A stretch of 64,000 nt of DNA from UBA3478 sp965662045. Lineage in GTDB: Bacteria; Bacteroidota; Bacteroidia; Flavobacteriales; Flavobacteriaceae. The notes below the pieces were generated by a model. That model was not told the DNA's origin and made no database searches. It saw nothing but the letters and a program-made list of their open reading frames with translations. Every line of letters starts with the position of its first letter. Position 1 is the first letter of the stretch. The position numbers and the translations under genes are program-made. The stretch covers positions 59,920 through 123,919 of the forward strand of contig CBFIGE010000008.1 in NCBI GenBank assembly GCA_965662045.1, given 5' to 3'. Positions 8,963-16,272 of the stretch are shown in pieces.

Positions 8963-9569
8963 ATCAAAGACAAATTATTTTACAATTTCTAAACCCACAG
9001 AAGAGATTTTAATAAAAATCAAAAAAAGTAAATTCTTATCCTATGCTTATCCCATTCAAAGTGAAGAGCAATGCAAAAGGTTACTGGCTATTTTAAGGGA
9101 GGAACACAAGAATGCGAACCACGTTTGTTACGCTTATCGCTTAAAGCAAAACGAGAAACACAAATACAGTGATGATGGAGAACCTAAAAATACTGCCGGA
9201 CTCCCTATCTACGGCCAACTTTTATCAAAAGAATTACAAAACACATTAATCGCTGTAGTGCGGTATTTTGGTGGGGTAAAATTAGGGTCAGGTGGACTAA
9301 TCCAGGCCTATAAGCAAAGTGCATCTACAGCACTAAAAAACACACAAATTATACCATTTATTGAATTCTGTAATGCAGAAGTGCAATGTCAAATAAAAGA
9401 CTACGATCGTGTCTTTCACATAATCTCTGCATTTAAAGCCAAAATTTTAGAAAAAGAAATGGCCCAAATTTGTCAGCTTAAGGTGCAAATACAAGAAAAT
9501 GAGTTTGAAGTCCTTAAAAAAAATTTAGATCAATTATACCCAACAAAAACAATTTTATTATCGAATTAA
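8955..9569 (+). CDS. IMPACT / YigZ family protein
   Basis: 204 residues. The UPF0029 signature is plain: KYSDDGEPKNTAGLPIYGQL and VVRYFGGVKLGSGGLIQAYK, followed by a C-terminal ferredoxin-like domain (IMPACT N-terminal domain plus DUF1949). Members are cytosolic; eukaryotic IMPACT inhibits the GCN2 kinase, and the bacterial proteins have been suggested to act on nucleic acids or translation, but the role is not settled. The start overlaps the ribD end by 8 bp, so they are co-transcribed. Its end overlaps the convergent thioesterase gene by 12 bp. Confidence 0.9.
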   Translation: MDKSKTNYFTISKPTEEILIKIKKSKFLSYAYPIQSEEQCKRLLAILREEHKNANHVCYAYRLKQNEKHKYSDDGEPKNTAGLPIYGQLLSKELQNTLIAVVRYFGGVKLGSGGLIQAYKQSASTALKNTQIIPFIEFCNAEVQCQIKDYDRVFHIISAFKAKILEKEMAQICQLKVQIQENEFEVLKKNLDQLYPTKTILLSN

Positions 9570-9959
9570 AGACAATAGAAAATCAGGAATTGCTGTGGGT
9601 TTAAACAAATTCAATTTTACGCAGACTAAAGTTACTTTTGCCGAACAAATAAAATCGCCTTCTTTACTTTTAATTACAGTTTCAAATTGCAATTTACACG
9701 TACCTATTTCAATTAAATTTGTACATAGAATAAGCTCATCATCGTATTTAGCTGGCTTTTTATAATTGATATTTACAGAAACTACAGGTAGGCCATAACC
9801 TTGATTTTCAAGATTTTGATAAGACATGCCTCGTGTTCTCAAATATTCAATTCTAGCGATTTCAAGATAATTTATATACTCAGAATGATGTACAATACCC
9901 ATTTGATCGGTTTCACCATATCGTACTCTAAGTTTAGTTTTATTTTGAAAGTCAACCAT
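9558..9959 (-). CDS. Acyl-CoA thioesterase, hot-dog fold (4HBT family)
   Basis: 133 residues with the hallmark of the 4-hydroxybenzoyl-CoA thioesterase family near the N-terminus: RVRYGETDQMGIVHHSEYINYLEIAR is the region, with the catalytic Asp in TDQMG and the conserved H-H-x-x-Y after it. It would hydrolyse an acyl-CoA thioester; the substrate is unknown, and YbgC-like proteins in the family are tied to the Tol-Pal system in other phyla. Divergent from dnaA with 146 bp between; this pairing with dnaA is common in flavobacteria. Confidence 0.9.
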   Translation of the reverse strand: MVDFQNKTKLRVRYGETDQMGIVHHSEYINYLEIARIEYLRTRGMSYQNLENQGYGLPVVSVNINYKKPAKYDDELILCTNLIEIGTCKLQFETVIKSKEGDFICSAKVTLVCVKLNLFKPTAIPDFLLSLIR

Positions 9960-9989
9960 GTCGAAAATCTATGTGAAATTTTTAAGTTT

Positions 9990-10038
9990 TACAAACGAAA
10001 AAAAGTTTTTTTGTAAAAAATTTATACAAATATTTGTT
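9990..10038. promoter_or_regulatory. Cluster of TACAAA/TTTGTA hexamers upstream of dnaA
   Basis: Within 49 bp of the thioesterase-dnaA spacer there are TACAAA (9990), TTTGTA (10010), TACAAA (10025) and TTTGTT (10033). TTTGTA-N9-TACAAA forms a perfect inverted repeat and ACAAATATTTGT (10026-10037) is a perfect 12-bp palindrome. TTATACAAA (10022-10030) is one mismatch from a DnaA box TTATACACA. It may be an operator or simple AT-rich chance. Confidence 0.3.
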
Positions 10039-10105
10039 AAAGATTTAGAAACAGTTCAATACTGCATTCTAAAATCTAGGTTCAAATTATTATACTAAAT
10101 TATCA

Positions 10106-11527
10106 ATGCCTCAAAACCACCAAGATATTTGGAAGAGTTGTCTCGTGTTTATAAAAGACAACATACAGCCTCAAGCTTACAAAACTTGGTTTGAACCTAT
10201 TAATCCAGTAAACATTGAGGACAATGTGTTAAGCATTGAAGTACCGAGCAAATTTTTTTACGAATGGCTTGAAGAGCACTATGTAAGTCTTCTCAAGGTT
10301 GCTCTGAAAAGAGAACTAGGAGAAAGCGCAAGGTTGGTGTACGTTATCAAAATGTCTAGTGCTCAGACACAGACGGAACACACCGAACAAATACCTAGCT
10401 CAAATAAATTTAGAGTACAGCCTCAAGAGGTTGACGTTCCGATTTCCAAAAGAGATCCATCACTGAGAAATCCTTTCGTAATTCCTGGAATCAGAAATAT
10501 TAAAATTGATTCTCAGCTCAACAATACATACACATTCAATGGCTTTATTGAAGGTGAGTCAAACCGACTTGCTAGATCAGCAGGAATGGCAGTTGCTAAT
10601 AAACCAGGTGGTACATCATTTAATCCCTTTTTGATTTTCGGAGGTGTTGGATTAGGAAAAACGCATTTAGCGCACGCCATAGGTATTGATATTAAAGAAA
10701 AACATCCAGAAAAAACCGTACTGTACATTTCAGCTGAAAAATTTACGCAACAGTACATTGATTCAGTTAAAAACAACACGAGAAATGACTTCATACACTT
10801 TTATCAGCTCATTGACGTACTAATTATTGATGACGTTCAATTTTTAGCTGGAAAAAGTGGAACGCAAGATGTATTTTTTCACATCTTCAATCATCTGCAC
10901 CAAAACGGCAAACAAGTCATTTTAACCTCTGATAAAGCACCTGTTGATATGCAGGATATCGAACAGCGCCTTTTATCAAGATTCAAATGGGGACTCTCAG
11001 CAGAATTGCAATCACCCAATTATGATACTAGAATTACTATTCTTAAGCACAAAATTTTTAAAGACGGGGTAGATATACCTGAAGAAATCATAGAATACGT
11101 AGCCAAACACGTCAAAACCAACGTTCGAGAATTAGAAGGAGCCATTATATCTCTCATCGCTCAAGCTTCTTTCAATAAGAAAGATATTACAATTGAGTTA
11201 GCAAGAGTTGTTGTAGATAAATTTGTCAAAAACACCAAGAAAGAAGTGTCTATCGACTATATTCAGAAAATGGTTGCCAATTATTTCGAAATGGATTTGG
11301 AAACACTTCAATCAAAAACAAGAAAACGACATATTGTTCAGGCTAGACAACTTGCCATGTATTTTTCAAAAAAGTACACTAAGGCTTCATTGGCATCTAT
11401 CGGATCTCATATTGGTAAACGAGACCATGCCACAGTTCTACACGCTTGTAGAACCGTAGAAAATCTATCCGATACAGATAAACAATTCAAAAAGTATATC
11501 GAAGACCTGAATAAGAAATTTGTCTAG
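10106..11527 (+). CDS. dnaA: Chromosomal replication initiator protein DnaA
   Basis: AAA+ ATPase that binds DnaA boxes at oriC and opens the duplex. All four domains are present in 473 residues: domain I (about 1-85, DIWKSCLVFIKDNI), a short linker II (about 86-130), the ATPase domain III with Walker A GGVGLGKTHL (179-188) and Walker B VLIIDDVQFL (238-247), and the DNA-binding domain IV ending with the signature IGKRDHATVLHACRTV. The linker is short. There is no cluster of clear DnaA boxes next to the gene, so I do not call an origin here. Followed after 5 bp by the phosphatase gene. Confidence 0.98.
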   Translation: MPQNHQDIWKSCLVFIKDNIQPQAYKTWFEPINPVNIEDNVLSIEVPSKFFYEWLEEHYVSLLKVALKRELGESARLVYVIKMSSAQTQTEHTEQIPSSNKFRVQPQEVDVPISKRDPSLRNPFVIPGIRNIKIDSQLNNTYTFNGFIEGESNRLARSAGMAVANKPGGTSFNPFLIFGGVGLGKTHLAHAIGIDIKEKHPEKTVLYISAEKFTQQYIDSVKNNTRNDFIHFYQLIDVLIIDDVQFLAGKSGTQDVFFHIFNHLHQNGKQVILTSDKAPVDMQDIEQRLLSRFKWGLSAELQSPNYDTRITILKHKIFKDGVDIPEEIIEYVAKHVKTNVRELEGAIISLIAQASFNKKDITIELARVVVDKFVKNTKKEVSIDYIQKMVANYFEMDLETLQSKTRKRHIVQARQLAMYFSKKYTKASLASIGSHIGKRDHATVLHACRTVENLSDTDKQFKKYIEDLNKKFV

Positions 11528-11532
11528 TACTG

Positions 11533-11958
11533 ATGAGGAGAAGAGTTCTTGTCGTTTGTCTAGGTAATATATGCAGATCACCGCTCGCCCAAGGAATATT
11601 TGAATCTTATGTTAATGACAAAGAGTTATTCATCGATTCAGCCGCAACGTCAAGTTACCATCAAAATGCAAGACCTGACCACAGATCGATTAAGGTCGGT
11701 CTTAAGTATAATATAGACATTTCATCTCAACGATCCCGCCGAATAAAAGCTATCGACTTTCATGATTTCGATGAAATTTATGCCGTAGATCAATCTATTT
11801 TTGAAACTCTTCTAAAGTTGGCACCCGAAAAAAACCTGAGGCATAAAGTAAAAATGATAGACGATAGAGATGTACATGATCCCTATTATGGTGATGAAGA
11901 TGATTTTGAAGCTGTATTTCAACAATTGAATTCCTGTATTCAAAAATTGATTTCGTAA
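11533..11958 (+). CDS. Low-molecular-weight protein-tyrosine phosphatase
   Basis: 141 residues. The active-site P-loop CLGNICRS occupies residues 9-16, with Cys9 as nucleophile and Arg15 binding phosphate; the general-acid loop is DPYYGDEDDF near the C-terminus. Cytosolic. In bacteria these enzymes act on tyrosine kinases of exopolysaccharide assembly or on free phosphoarginine or phosphotyrosine; no kinase is nearby, so the target is unknown. Sits between dnaA and the RsmI-like gene, a conserved flavobacterial order, and is probably co-transcribed with both (5 and 8 bp gaps). Confidence 0.93.
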   Translation: MRRRVLVVCLGNICRSPLAQGIFESYVNDKELFIDSAATSSYHQNARPDHRSIKVGLKYNIDISSQRSRRIKAIDFHDFDEIYAVDQSIFETLLKLAPEKNLRHKVKMIDDRDVHDPYYGDEDDFEAVFQQLNSCIQKLIS

Positions 11959-11966
11959 CTTTAATT

Positions 11967-12695
11967 ATGCAGCTAGGACAACTATTCCTTATTCCTGTGA
12001 CATTGGGCACTTCTAATCCATTGGAAGTTTTACCAATCTCGATTAGAACGAAAATAGAAAAGCTAAATCATTTTATCGTTGAAAACGAAAAAGCAAGTCG
12101 CGCCTTCATAAAATTATTAGCTCCCAACAAAAAACAAGATAAATTAAGATTTTTTCAACTGAACAAATACACTAATGATTCTGAATTGCCTGAGTTCCTT
12201 AAACCTTGTCTAGACGGTGTATCTATTGGATTAATGTCCGATGCTGGATGTCCTGGTATTGCTGACCCAGGAGCAGCAATTGTCAAAATTGCACATCAAT
12301 TAGACATAACTATCGTGCCTATGGTTGGACCAACGTCAATTATATTAACCTTAATGGCTAGTGGGTTAAATGGACAATCTTTTGCATTTAATGGTTACCT
12401 CCCTATTGACTCGGGCCTCAGAAAACGAAAAATTAAGAATCTAGAAAAAAGAGCTAAGTCCGAAGATCAATCTCAACTATTCATGGAAACTCCATACAGA
12501 AACAATAAACTTTTTCAAGATTGTCTAAAATATCTTCACTCTTTAACCTATTTGACTTTAGGGCTTAATATAACTCTACCCAATGAATATGTAAAAACAA
12601 AAAGCATTTCGGAGTGGAAAAAAATTGAATCGACAATAAACTTGGATAAACAACCTTGTATTTTCGCTATAGGCAGTGAGCAAGCCTATCGATAA
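11967..12695 (+). CDS. RsmI-like SAM-dependent methyltransferase (tetrapyrrole methylase fold)
   Basis: 242 residues with the tetrapyrrole methylase fold. The diagnostic loop is SDAGCPGIADPGA (about residues 91-103), followed by the second half of the active-site region VPMVGPTSIILTLMASGL and NGYLP. RsmI methylates C1402 of 16S rRNA; this shorter Bacteroidota paralogue lacks the typical N-terminal G-T-L-Y-V-V-x-T-P-I-G-N motif and may act on another RNA or substrate. The last 10 bp overlap the convergent mltG gene. Confidence 0.82.
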   Translation: MQLGQLFLIPVTLGTSNPLEVLPISIRTKIEKLNHFIVENEKASRAFIKLLAPNKKQDKLRFFQLNKYTNDSELPEFLKPCLDGVSIGLMSDAGCPGIADPGAAIVKIAHQLDITIVPMVGPTSIILTLMASGLNGQSFAFNGYLPIDSGLRKRKIKNLEKRAKSEDQSQLFMETPYRNNKLFQDCLKYLHSLTYLTLGLNITLPNEYVKTKSISEWKKIESTINLDKQPCIFAIGSEQAYR

Positions 12696-13726
12696 ATCTT
12701 ATTTCTATTTAACCATTTGGAATATTTTCGACTCTTCCTATTGTGCTCTCTCAAAGTTTTTGAAAAATCGTGGTAACCAGGGTTTTCGATATCAGCAACA
12801 AAGTAATAATAATTATGCTCCCTAGCATTTAATACTGCATCTATCGCAGACACGTCAGGCATTCCTATAGGTCCTGGTGGTATACCTTTATACCGGTAAG
12901 TATTATAGGGTGAATCAATTATCAAGTCTTGATATAACACTCTTTTTATAATAGTATCTCTGTCGTTCAAGCTTTCACGAATTGAATATATTACAGTAGG
13001 ATCTGCCTGAAGCTTAATACCACGCTTTAGGCGATTCAAGTATACTCCTGCGATAACTGGCTGTTCCTCTCTTTTAAGAGATTCTTGGTCAACAATAGAG
13101 GCTAGAGCATAAACCTCAGCAAAACTCAATTTTAACTTTTGCGCTTTATTTCTTCGACTCTCAGTCCAGAAATTGAGATACTCATTAGACATCTTAGTCC
13201 ACAATTGCTCAGCACTCGTATTCCAATAAAACTCATAGGTATTAGGAATAAGCATACTCAGCATTTGCCCATAGGTGAGTTCTAACTCGTTTGTTTTTAC
13301 CTTACTCTTGAATGTTTCGATGATTTGAAGGCTATCACATTCTAATTTATTACCCATATAAGCCGCAAAGTCTTCTAAGTAGTCTAAATTATTAAAAGTA
13401 ATCTTTAAGGGATTGTTTTTAGATCTTAAAATATTGATAATCTGATTATTATTCAATCCTTTTTGAAGTATAAATCGACCTGCTTTAATGTTAGAAAAAT
13501 ACTTTTTTCGTGCTGCGACAAATAAAAAATCATCACTTCGTTCAATGTGAGGCTCTAAAATCTTCATAAGCATCTTAGGAGATGTGTTTGTTGGAATTAA
13601 AACTTCCACCTTATCCTCTGTGAAATTTGTATTAGGCTGAAATATTTTGAGATATACACCGTAAGACAAGACACTACAAACAACTAAACCTAATATTAAG
13701 GTGTATTTAAAAACTTTAGCAATCAT
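12686..13726 (-). CDS. mltG: Endolytic murein transglycosylase MltG
   Basis: Inner-membrane enzyme that cuts nascent glycan strands and is thought to set glycan chain length. The N-terminus is a single membrane anchor (about residues 8-28, YTLILGLVVCSVLSYGVYL). The YceG domain follows, with the catalytic glutamate E215 in ASIVDQES (E. coli has ASIVEKET) and the conserved QADPTVIYSI and YKGIPPGPI motifs. 346 residues is normal. The start overlaps the GNAT stop by 4 bp, so it is translated from the dapF-GNAT-mltG transcript. Confidence 0.95.
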   Translation of the reverse strand: MIAKVFKYTLILGLVVCSVLSYGVYLKIFQPNTNFTEDKVEVLIPTNTSPKMLMKILEPHIERSDDFLFVAARKKYFSNIKAGRFILQKGLNNNQIINILRSKNNPLKITFNNLDYLEDFAAYMGNKLECDSLQIIETFKSKVKTNELELTYGQMLSMLIPNTYEFYWNTSAEQLWTKMSNEYLNFWTESRRNKAQKLKLSFAEVYALASIVDQESLKREEQPVIAGVYLNRLKRGIKLQADPTVIYSIRESLNDRDTIIKRVLYQDLIIDSPYNTYRYKGIPPGPIGMPDVSAIDAVLNAREHNYYYFVADIENPGYHDFSKTLREHNRKSRKYSKWLNRNKIYR

Positions 13727-14244
13727 TTTAATTTTTTTTGAAATAAAATCTCATCCCGATAGTCTTCGTCTCGCAGAAATAATTCTTTGGTCTGATGATC
13801 TACAACAATATAATTTATTTCATTGAAAAGAGAAATACTAGCTTCGTTATTTTGAAGAACACGTGCAAATATAGATTTACAATAGAGCACCTCTCTTAAA
13901 TAAGACTCCAGAAGCAACAAAGCTTGTTTCGCATACCCTTTTCTTCGATAATTCTCGTCATAAATAATAATTCCCACACCTATATGCTGATTGAAAGGAT
14001 CATATTCAAATAAATCTAAACATCCTATCTGTCCATAATCTTGTATTTCAATAATATACTTGAATTGTCGACTGAGCAAAATAGGCTGTTGGGCACCTTG
14101 AATGAAATCCATCAGCTCCCTTGCAGTAAACGACTTTTTAGTTCCGCTTAAATGCCAATACGCTTTATCATTTTCGAGTTTAAAGAGAAAGTCAAAATCT
14201 GATGAATCAACCGCTCTAACTATAAGTTCTTTTTTTCTAAACAA
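13723..14244 (-). CDS. GNAT family N-acetyltransferase, RimJ/RimL-like
   Basis: 173 residues. The acetyl-CoA site is seen in GVGIIIYDENYRRKGYAKQA (R-R-x-G-Y-A) followed by N-E-A-S-I-S-L-F-N-E-I-N-Y, typical of RimJ/RimL-type enzymes that acetylate protein N-termini or small molecules. Acceptor unknown. It lies 3 bp after dapF and overlaps mltG by 4 bp, an arrangement conserved in flavobacteria; that linkage hints at a cell-wall or general housekeeping role but does not prove it. Confidence 0.85.
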   Translation of the reverse strand: MFRKKELIVRAVDSSDFDFLFKLENDKAYWHLSGTKKSFTARELMDFIQGAQQPILLSRQFKYIIEIQDYGQIGCLDLFEYDPFNQHIGVGIIIYDENYRRKGYAKQALLLLESYLREVLYCKSIFARVLQNNEASISLFNEINYIVVDHQTKELFLRDEDYRDEILFQKKLK

Positions 14245-14247
14245 AAT

Positions 14248-15018
14248 TCAAGAAAGCTTAATTTCTCCTTTAAATACAAAGGCAGCTGGTCCATTTAATT
14301 TAATTTGAGTATACCCCTCTGAGTCACAAACAAATTCAACACTCAATTGACCTCCTTTAGCGTGAAAGAAAAGTTTGGTGACTGATGATTTTGACAAAAT
14401 ATGCGCTGACAAGGCTGCTGCTGTTATACCTGTTCCACATGCAAGAGTCTCGGCCTCAACACCTCTTTCATACGTTAAAATTTCAAAGGTGTCCTCTGTT
14501 TTTTTGGAAACAAAATTGACATTAGTTCCTTCTATGCCGTATGTATTTCGTATCGCTCTACCCTCTTTATGAACATCGATATCCGATAAGCTATCTCTGA
14601 ATTCCACATGATGTGGAGAGCCTGTATCCACAAAGCAACAATGCTCATTGAGTTTGTCGTAGTGGTTGACATTTTGCATGTGAAGCGAAATACATTTTTC
14701 AAAAACTTCAGCACGATATAATTGGTCTTCAAAAATAAAATGAGTGTCTTCAGAAATAATACCTTGATCTTTTGCGTACTGAACAATACATCTACCACCA
14801 TTACCACACATAGTACTTTTACGACCATCAGAATTGTAATAAACCATTTCAAAATCAGCTTCTTGATGTCCCTTAAAAATCATGAAACCGTCAGCCCCCA
14901 CTCCAAATCTGCGATCACACAAGGTCTCAATAAATTTTCTACTAAAGATCTCCTCCTTTTTTCGAAAATCAACTATAATAAAGTCATTACCAGCACCTTG
15001 ATATTTAAAAAATTCCAT
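14248..15018 (-). CDS. dapF: Diaminopimelate epimerase
   Basis: Interconverts LL- and meso-diaminopimelate, supplying the peptidoglycan cross-linking residue and the lysine precursor. The two catalytic cysteines are C71 in MCGNGGRC and C194 in LACGTGITAA, both intact. The N-terminal GAGNDFIIVD (residues 8-17) binds substrate. Length 256 is normal. It opens the leftward dapF-GNAT-mltG operon. dapA of the same pathway is at 3 kb. Confidence 0.97.
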   Translation of the reverse strand: MEFFKYQGAGNDFIIVDFRKKEEIFSRKFIETLCDRRFGVGADGFMIFKGHQEADFEMVYYNSDGRKSTMCGNGGRCIVQYAKDQGIISEDTHFIFEDQLYRAEVFEKCISLHMQNVNHYDKLNEHCCFVDTGSPHHVEFRDSLSDIDVHKEGRAIRNTYGIEGTNVNFVSKKTEDTFEILTYERGVEAETLACGTGITAAALSAHILSKSSVTKLFFHAKGGQLSVEFVCDSEGYTQIKLNGPAAFVFKGEIKLS

Positions 15019-15067
15019 CTTTTATTCTGAGCTGATAAAATTAAGGCTCCAAATCGATAAAAAACAA

Positions 15068-15319
15068 TTAATATCTAATTTGATCTTCATCTAAAGCATC
15101 ATAAGAGCGTTTGTCAACCTTTAAAGTACTTGTATCCTGCGTCAAAGAATTGACCTTATAAGATATAACATCTTTTGAGCGCACCTTGTGCTTTATTAAA
15201 AAATCCCTAATCGCTTGCCTGATGAACAAAGAAACATTTTCACCTTGATTTTCAGCCAAGTGCTTCATTTGTAAATAATCTTCAGTATTTAAATACAAAT
15301 TGACACGTGTTTTTTTCAT
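15068..15319 (-). CDS. Small ribbon-helix-helix (CopG-like) DNA-binding protein
   Basis: 83 residues. The N-terminal 45 look like a ribbon-helix-helix fold: a short basic beta strand (TRVNLYLN), then helix A (TEDYLQMKHLAENQG) and helix B after the turn (NVSLFIRQAIRDFLIKH). Such proteins dimerise and bind DNA through the paired strands. The last 35 residues (from about VRSKDVIS) are polar and of no family I recognise. No toxin gene is adjacent, so antitoxin status is not supported. It is 49 bp from dapF and could be transcribed into it; the upstream inverted repeat may be its own operator. Confidence 0.65.
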   Translation of the reverse strand: MKKTRVNLYLNTEDYLQMKHLAENQGENVSLFIRQAIRDFLIKHKVRSKDVISYKVNSLTQDTSTLKVDKRSYDALDEDQIRY

Positions 15320-15680
15320 TTATACGCTGTTTACAATAATTAACGTACAACGTGATATTTTAGTATGACTAAAGGACATAAAAACATTACATGACATACA
15401 GATATTCATCACAAGAAATAAACAGGTTCTTCACAACGCGAGTATTAATGCCATCCAGATTTACGATCATAAAGTGACAGTAAAAACGTATCTCTAATCC
15501 ACCATCAAAGGCATTTATTTCATATCGTTCTTAACTTATTGATTAAAGTTTAGGTTTTACAGTATTCAAGTTGGAATAAAGAAAAAAGTGAGCAATATGA
15601 TTACCACTCTAAAACAAGTATAAGATGCATCTCATCTAATTCTTCGTCAACATGGCAATGTTTTATGGTATTTTGAATCC
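15320..15680. other. Gene-free stretch upstream of the RHH gene
   Basis: About 360 bp without a credible gene. It contains the inverted repeat at 15359-15373, the direct repeat AACGT-AC-AACGT at 15342-15353, and several short frames below 30 codons that I do not support. Confidence 0.5.
15359..15373. promoter_or_regulatory. Inverted repeat, possible operator of the RHH gene
   Basis: TTTAGT-ATG-ACTAAA is a perfect 6+3+6 inverted repeat 40 bp upstream of the RHH start codon. The direct repeat AACGT at 15342 and 15349 lies between it and the gene. RHH proteins bind short repeats of this kind near their own promoters, so autoregulation is a reasonable inference. Confidence 0.3.
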
Positions 15681-15851
15681 ATGGAAGGAGAAATTATATC
15701 AAACATTTCTGATCTCGAGTTGGTCAAAGAATACAGAGCACTCGTGGACAATCTTACAGATCTAGAACGCTTGTTCATCTCTATTATCTTTATAAGTAGT
15801 GTTTATGTTCTCTCAAGAATTGTAGATAAATACAGAAGAAAGAAGTCTTGA
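15681..15851 (+). CDS. Possible small single-pass membrane protein (56 aa)
   Basis: ATG at 15681, stop TGA at 15849-15851, 56 codons. The translation has an acidic N-terminal half (MEGEIISNISDLELVKEY), one hydrophobic segment of about 20 residues (LFISIIFISSVYVLSRI, residues 31-47) and a strongly basic C-terminus (DKYRRKKS), which is the charge pattern of a single-pass membrane protein with the basic end inside. No family recognised. It stands alone on the plus strand in the gene-poor interval, with no strong ribosome site, as usual in this phylum. It could be chance. Confidence 0.42.
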   Translation: MEGEIISNISDLELVKEYRALVDNLTDLERLFISIIFISSVYVLSRIVDKYRRKKS

Positions 15852-15865
15852 ATAATTTAAAATAA

Positions 15866-15926
15866 AAATGGTTGTCATTCAATCCTAGAGAGCAGCAAGC
15901 TTTAGCTTGATTCGATTGAACCATTT
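15866..15926. other. Potential multi-stem RNA or DNA structure
   Basis: Nested complementary arms: AAATGG (15866) with CCATTT (15921), TTCAATC (15878) with GATTGAA (15914), and an apical hairpin CAAGC-TTTA-GCTTG (15896-15909). Together these are 18 base pairs folding a 61-nt segment. It starts 15 bp after the 56-aa ORF, so it may end or stabilise that transcript. No T-run follows, so it is not a classical terminator. Confidence 0.35.
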
Positions 15927-15936
15927 GATTTCAAAT

Positions 15937-15956
15937 TTTATTGATAAATCAATAAA
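15937..15956. repeat. 20-bp palindrome
   Basis: TTTATTGAT-AA-ATCAATAAA, a perfect 9-bp inverted repeat with a 2-bp centre. It lies between the structure at 15866-15926 and the terminator at 15996-16022. Its symmetry fits a dimeric DNA-binding protein site, but there is no promoter in an obvious position. Confidence 0.4.
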
Positions 15957-15995
15957 TAATATCATATCCAAACATAAAATATGAGGGGAATCCAC

Positions 15996-16022
15996 AAAAA
16001 AACCCCTAGCGCTAACTAGAGG
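15996..16022 (-). terminator. Intrinsic terminator, leftward
   Basis: Read leftward: stem CCTCTAG / CTAGGGG (7 bp including one G-T pair) with loop TTAGCG, followed by seven T. It ends leftward transcription coming from the Dabb gene and the small basic ORF, whose stop codon lies in the loop. Confidence 0.7.
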
Positions 16023-16140
16023 ATTTAGTTTTTCTGATACTTGAGTTTATATCAGACTTCTTTCGTTCATCAGTCTTCTTTCTTTTTTTTCTTTGACTTC
16101 TTAAATACTCTGCCTGTAAATCAAGGTAGTTTTTAAACAT
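16012..16140 (-). CDS. Possible small basic protein (42 aa)
   Basis: ATG at 16140 and stop TAG at 16012-16014. The 42-residue product is very rich in Lys, Arg and Ser: MFKNYLDLQAEYLRSQRKK followed by further basic residues and a Ser-rich tail. The stop codon sits in the loop of a good intrinsic terminator, so the ORF would fill the end of a transcript precisely. It lies 132 bp downstream of the Dabb gene on the same strand. No homologue recognised; composition suggests nucleic-acid binding if it is real. A small RNA ending at the same terminator is the alternative. Confidence 0.4.
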   Translation of the reverse strand: MFKNYLDLQAEYLRSQRKKRKKTDERKKSDINSSIRKTKSSS

Positions 16141-16272
16141 TGCTTTCAAGTTTTGTAGTTATTATTGATAAAACGAAAAGATTTAATTTTATTTCATTTA
16201 GAAAGTAAATAATGTGATGTTTCATAATTCTCCTCGTAAATCAATTGTACTCTTTGCAAATAAATCCTGGCA

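Noticed and set aside
9960..10105. Replication origin next to dnaA
   Set aside because: Only one imperfect DnaA-box-like site is visible, and dnaA is often distant from oriC in this phylum.
15068..15319. RHH protein as the antitoxin of a toxin-antitoxin pair
   Set aside because: No toxin-sized ORF is adjacent on either side; the neighbour is dapF and otherwise only unsupported frames.
15391..15477. A 28-codon plus-strand ORF in the spacer upstream of the RHH gene
   Set aside because: Too short, no signal or repeat structure linked to it, and such frames are expected by chance in AT-rich sequence.
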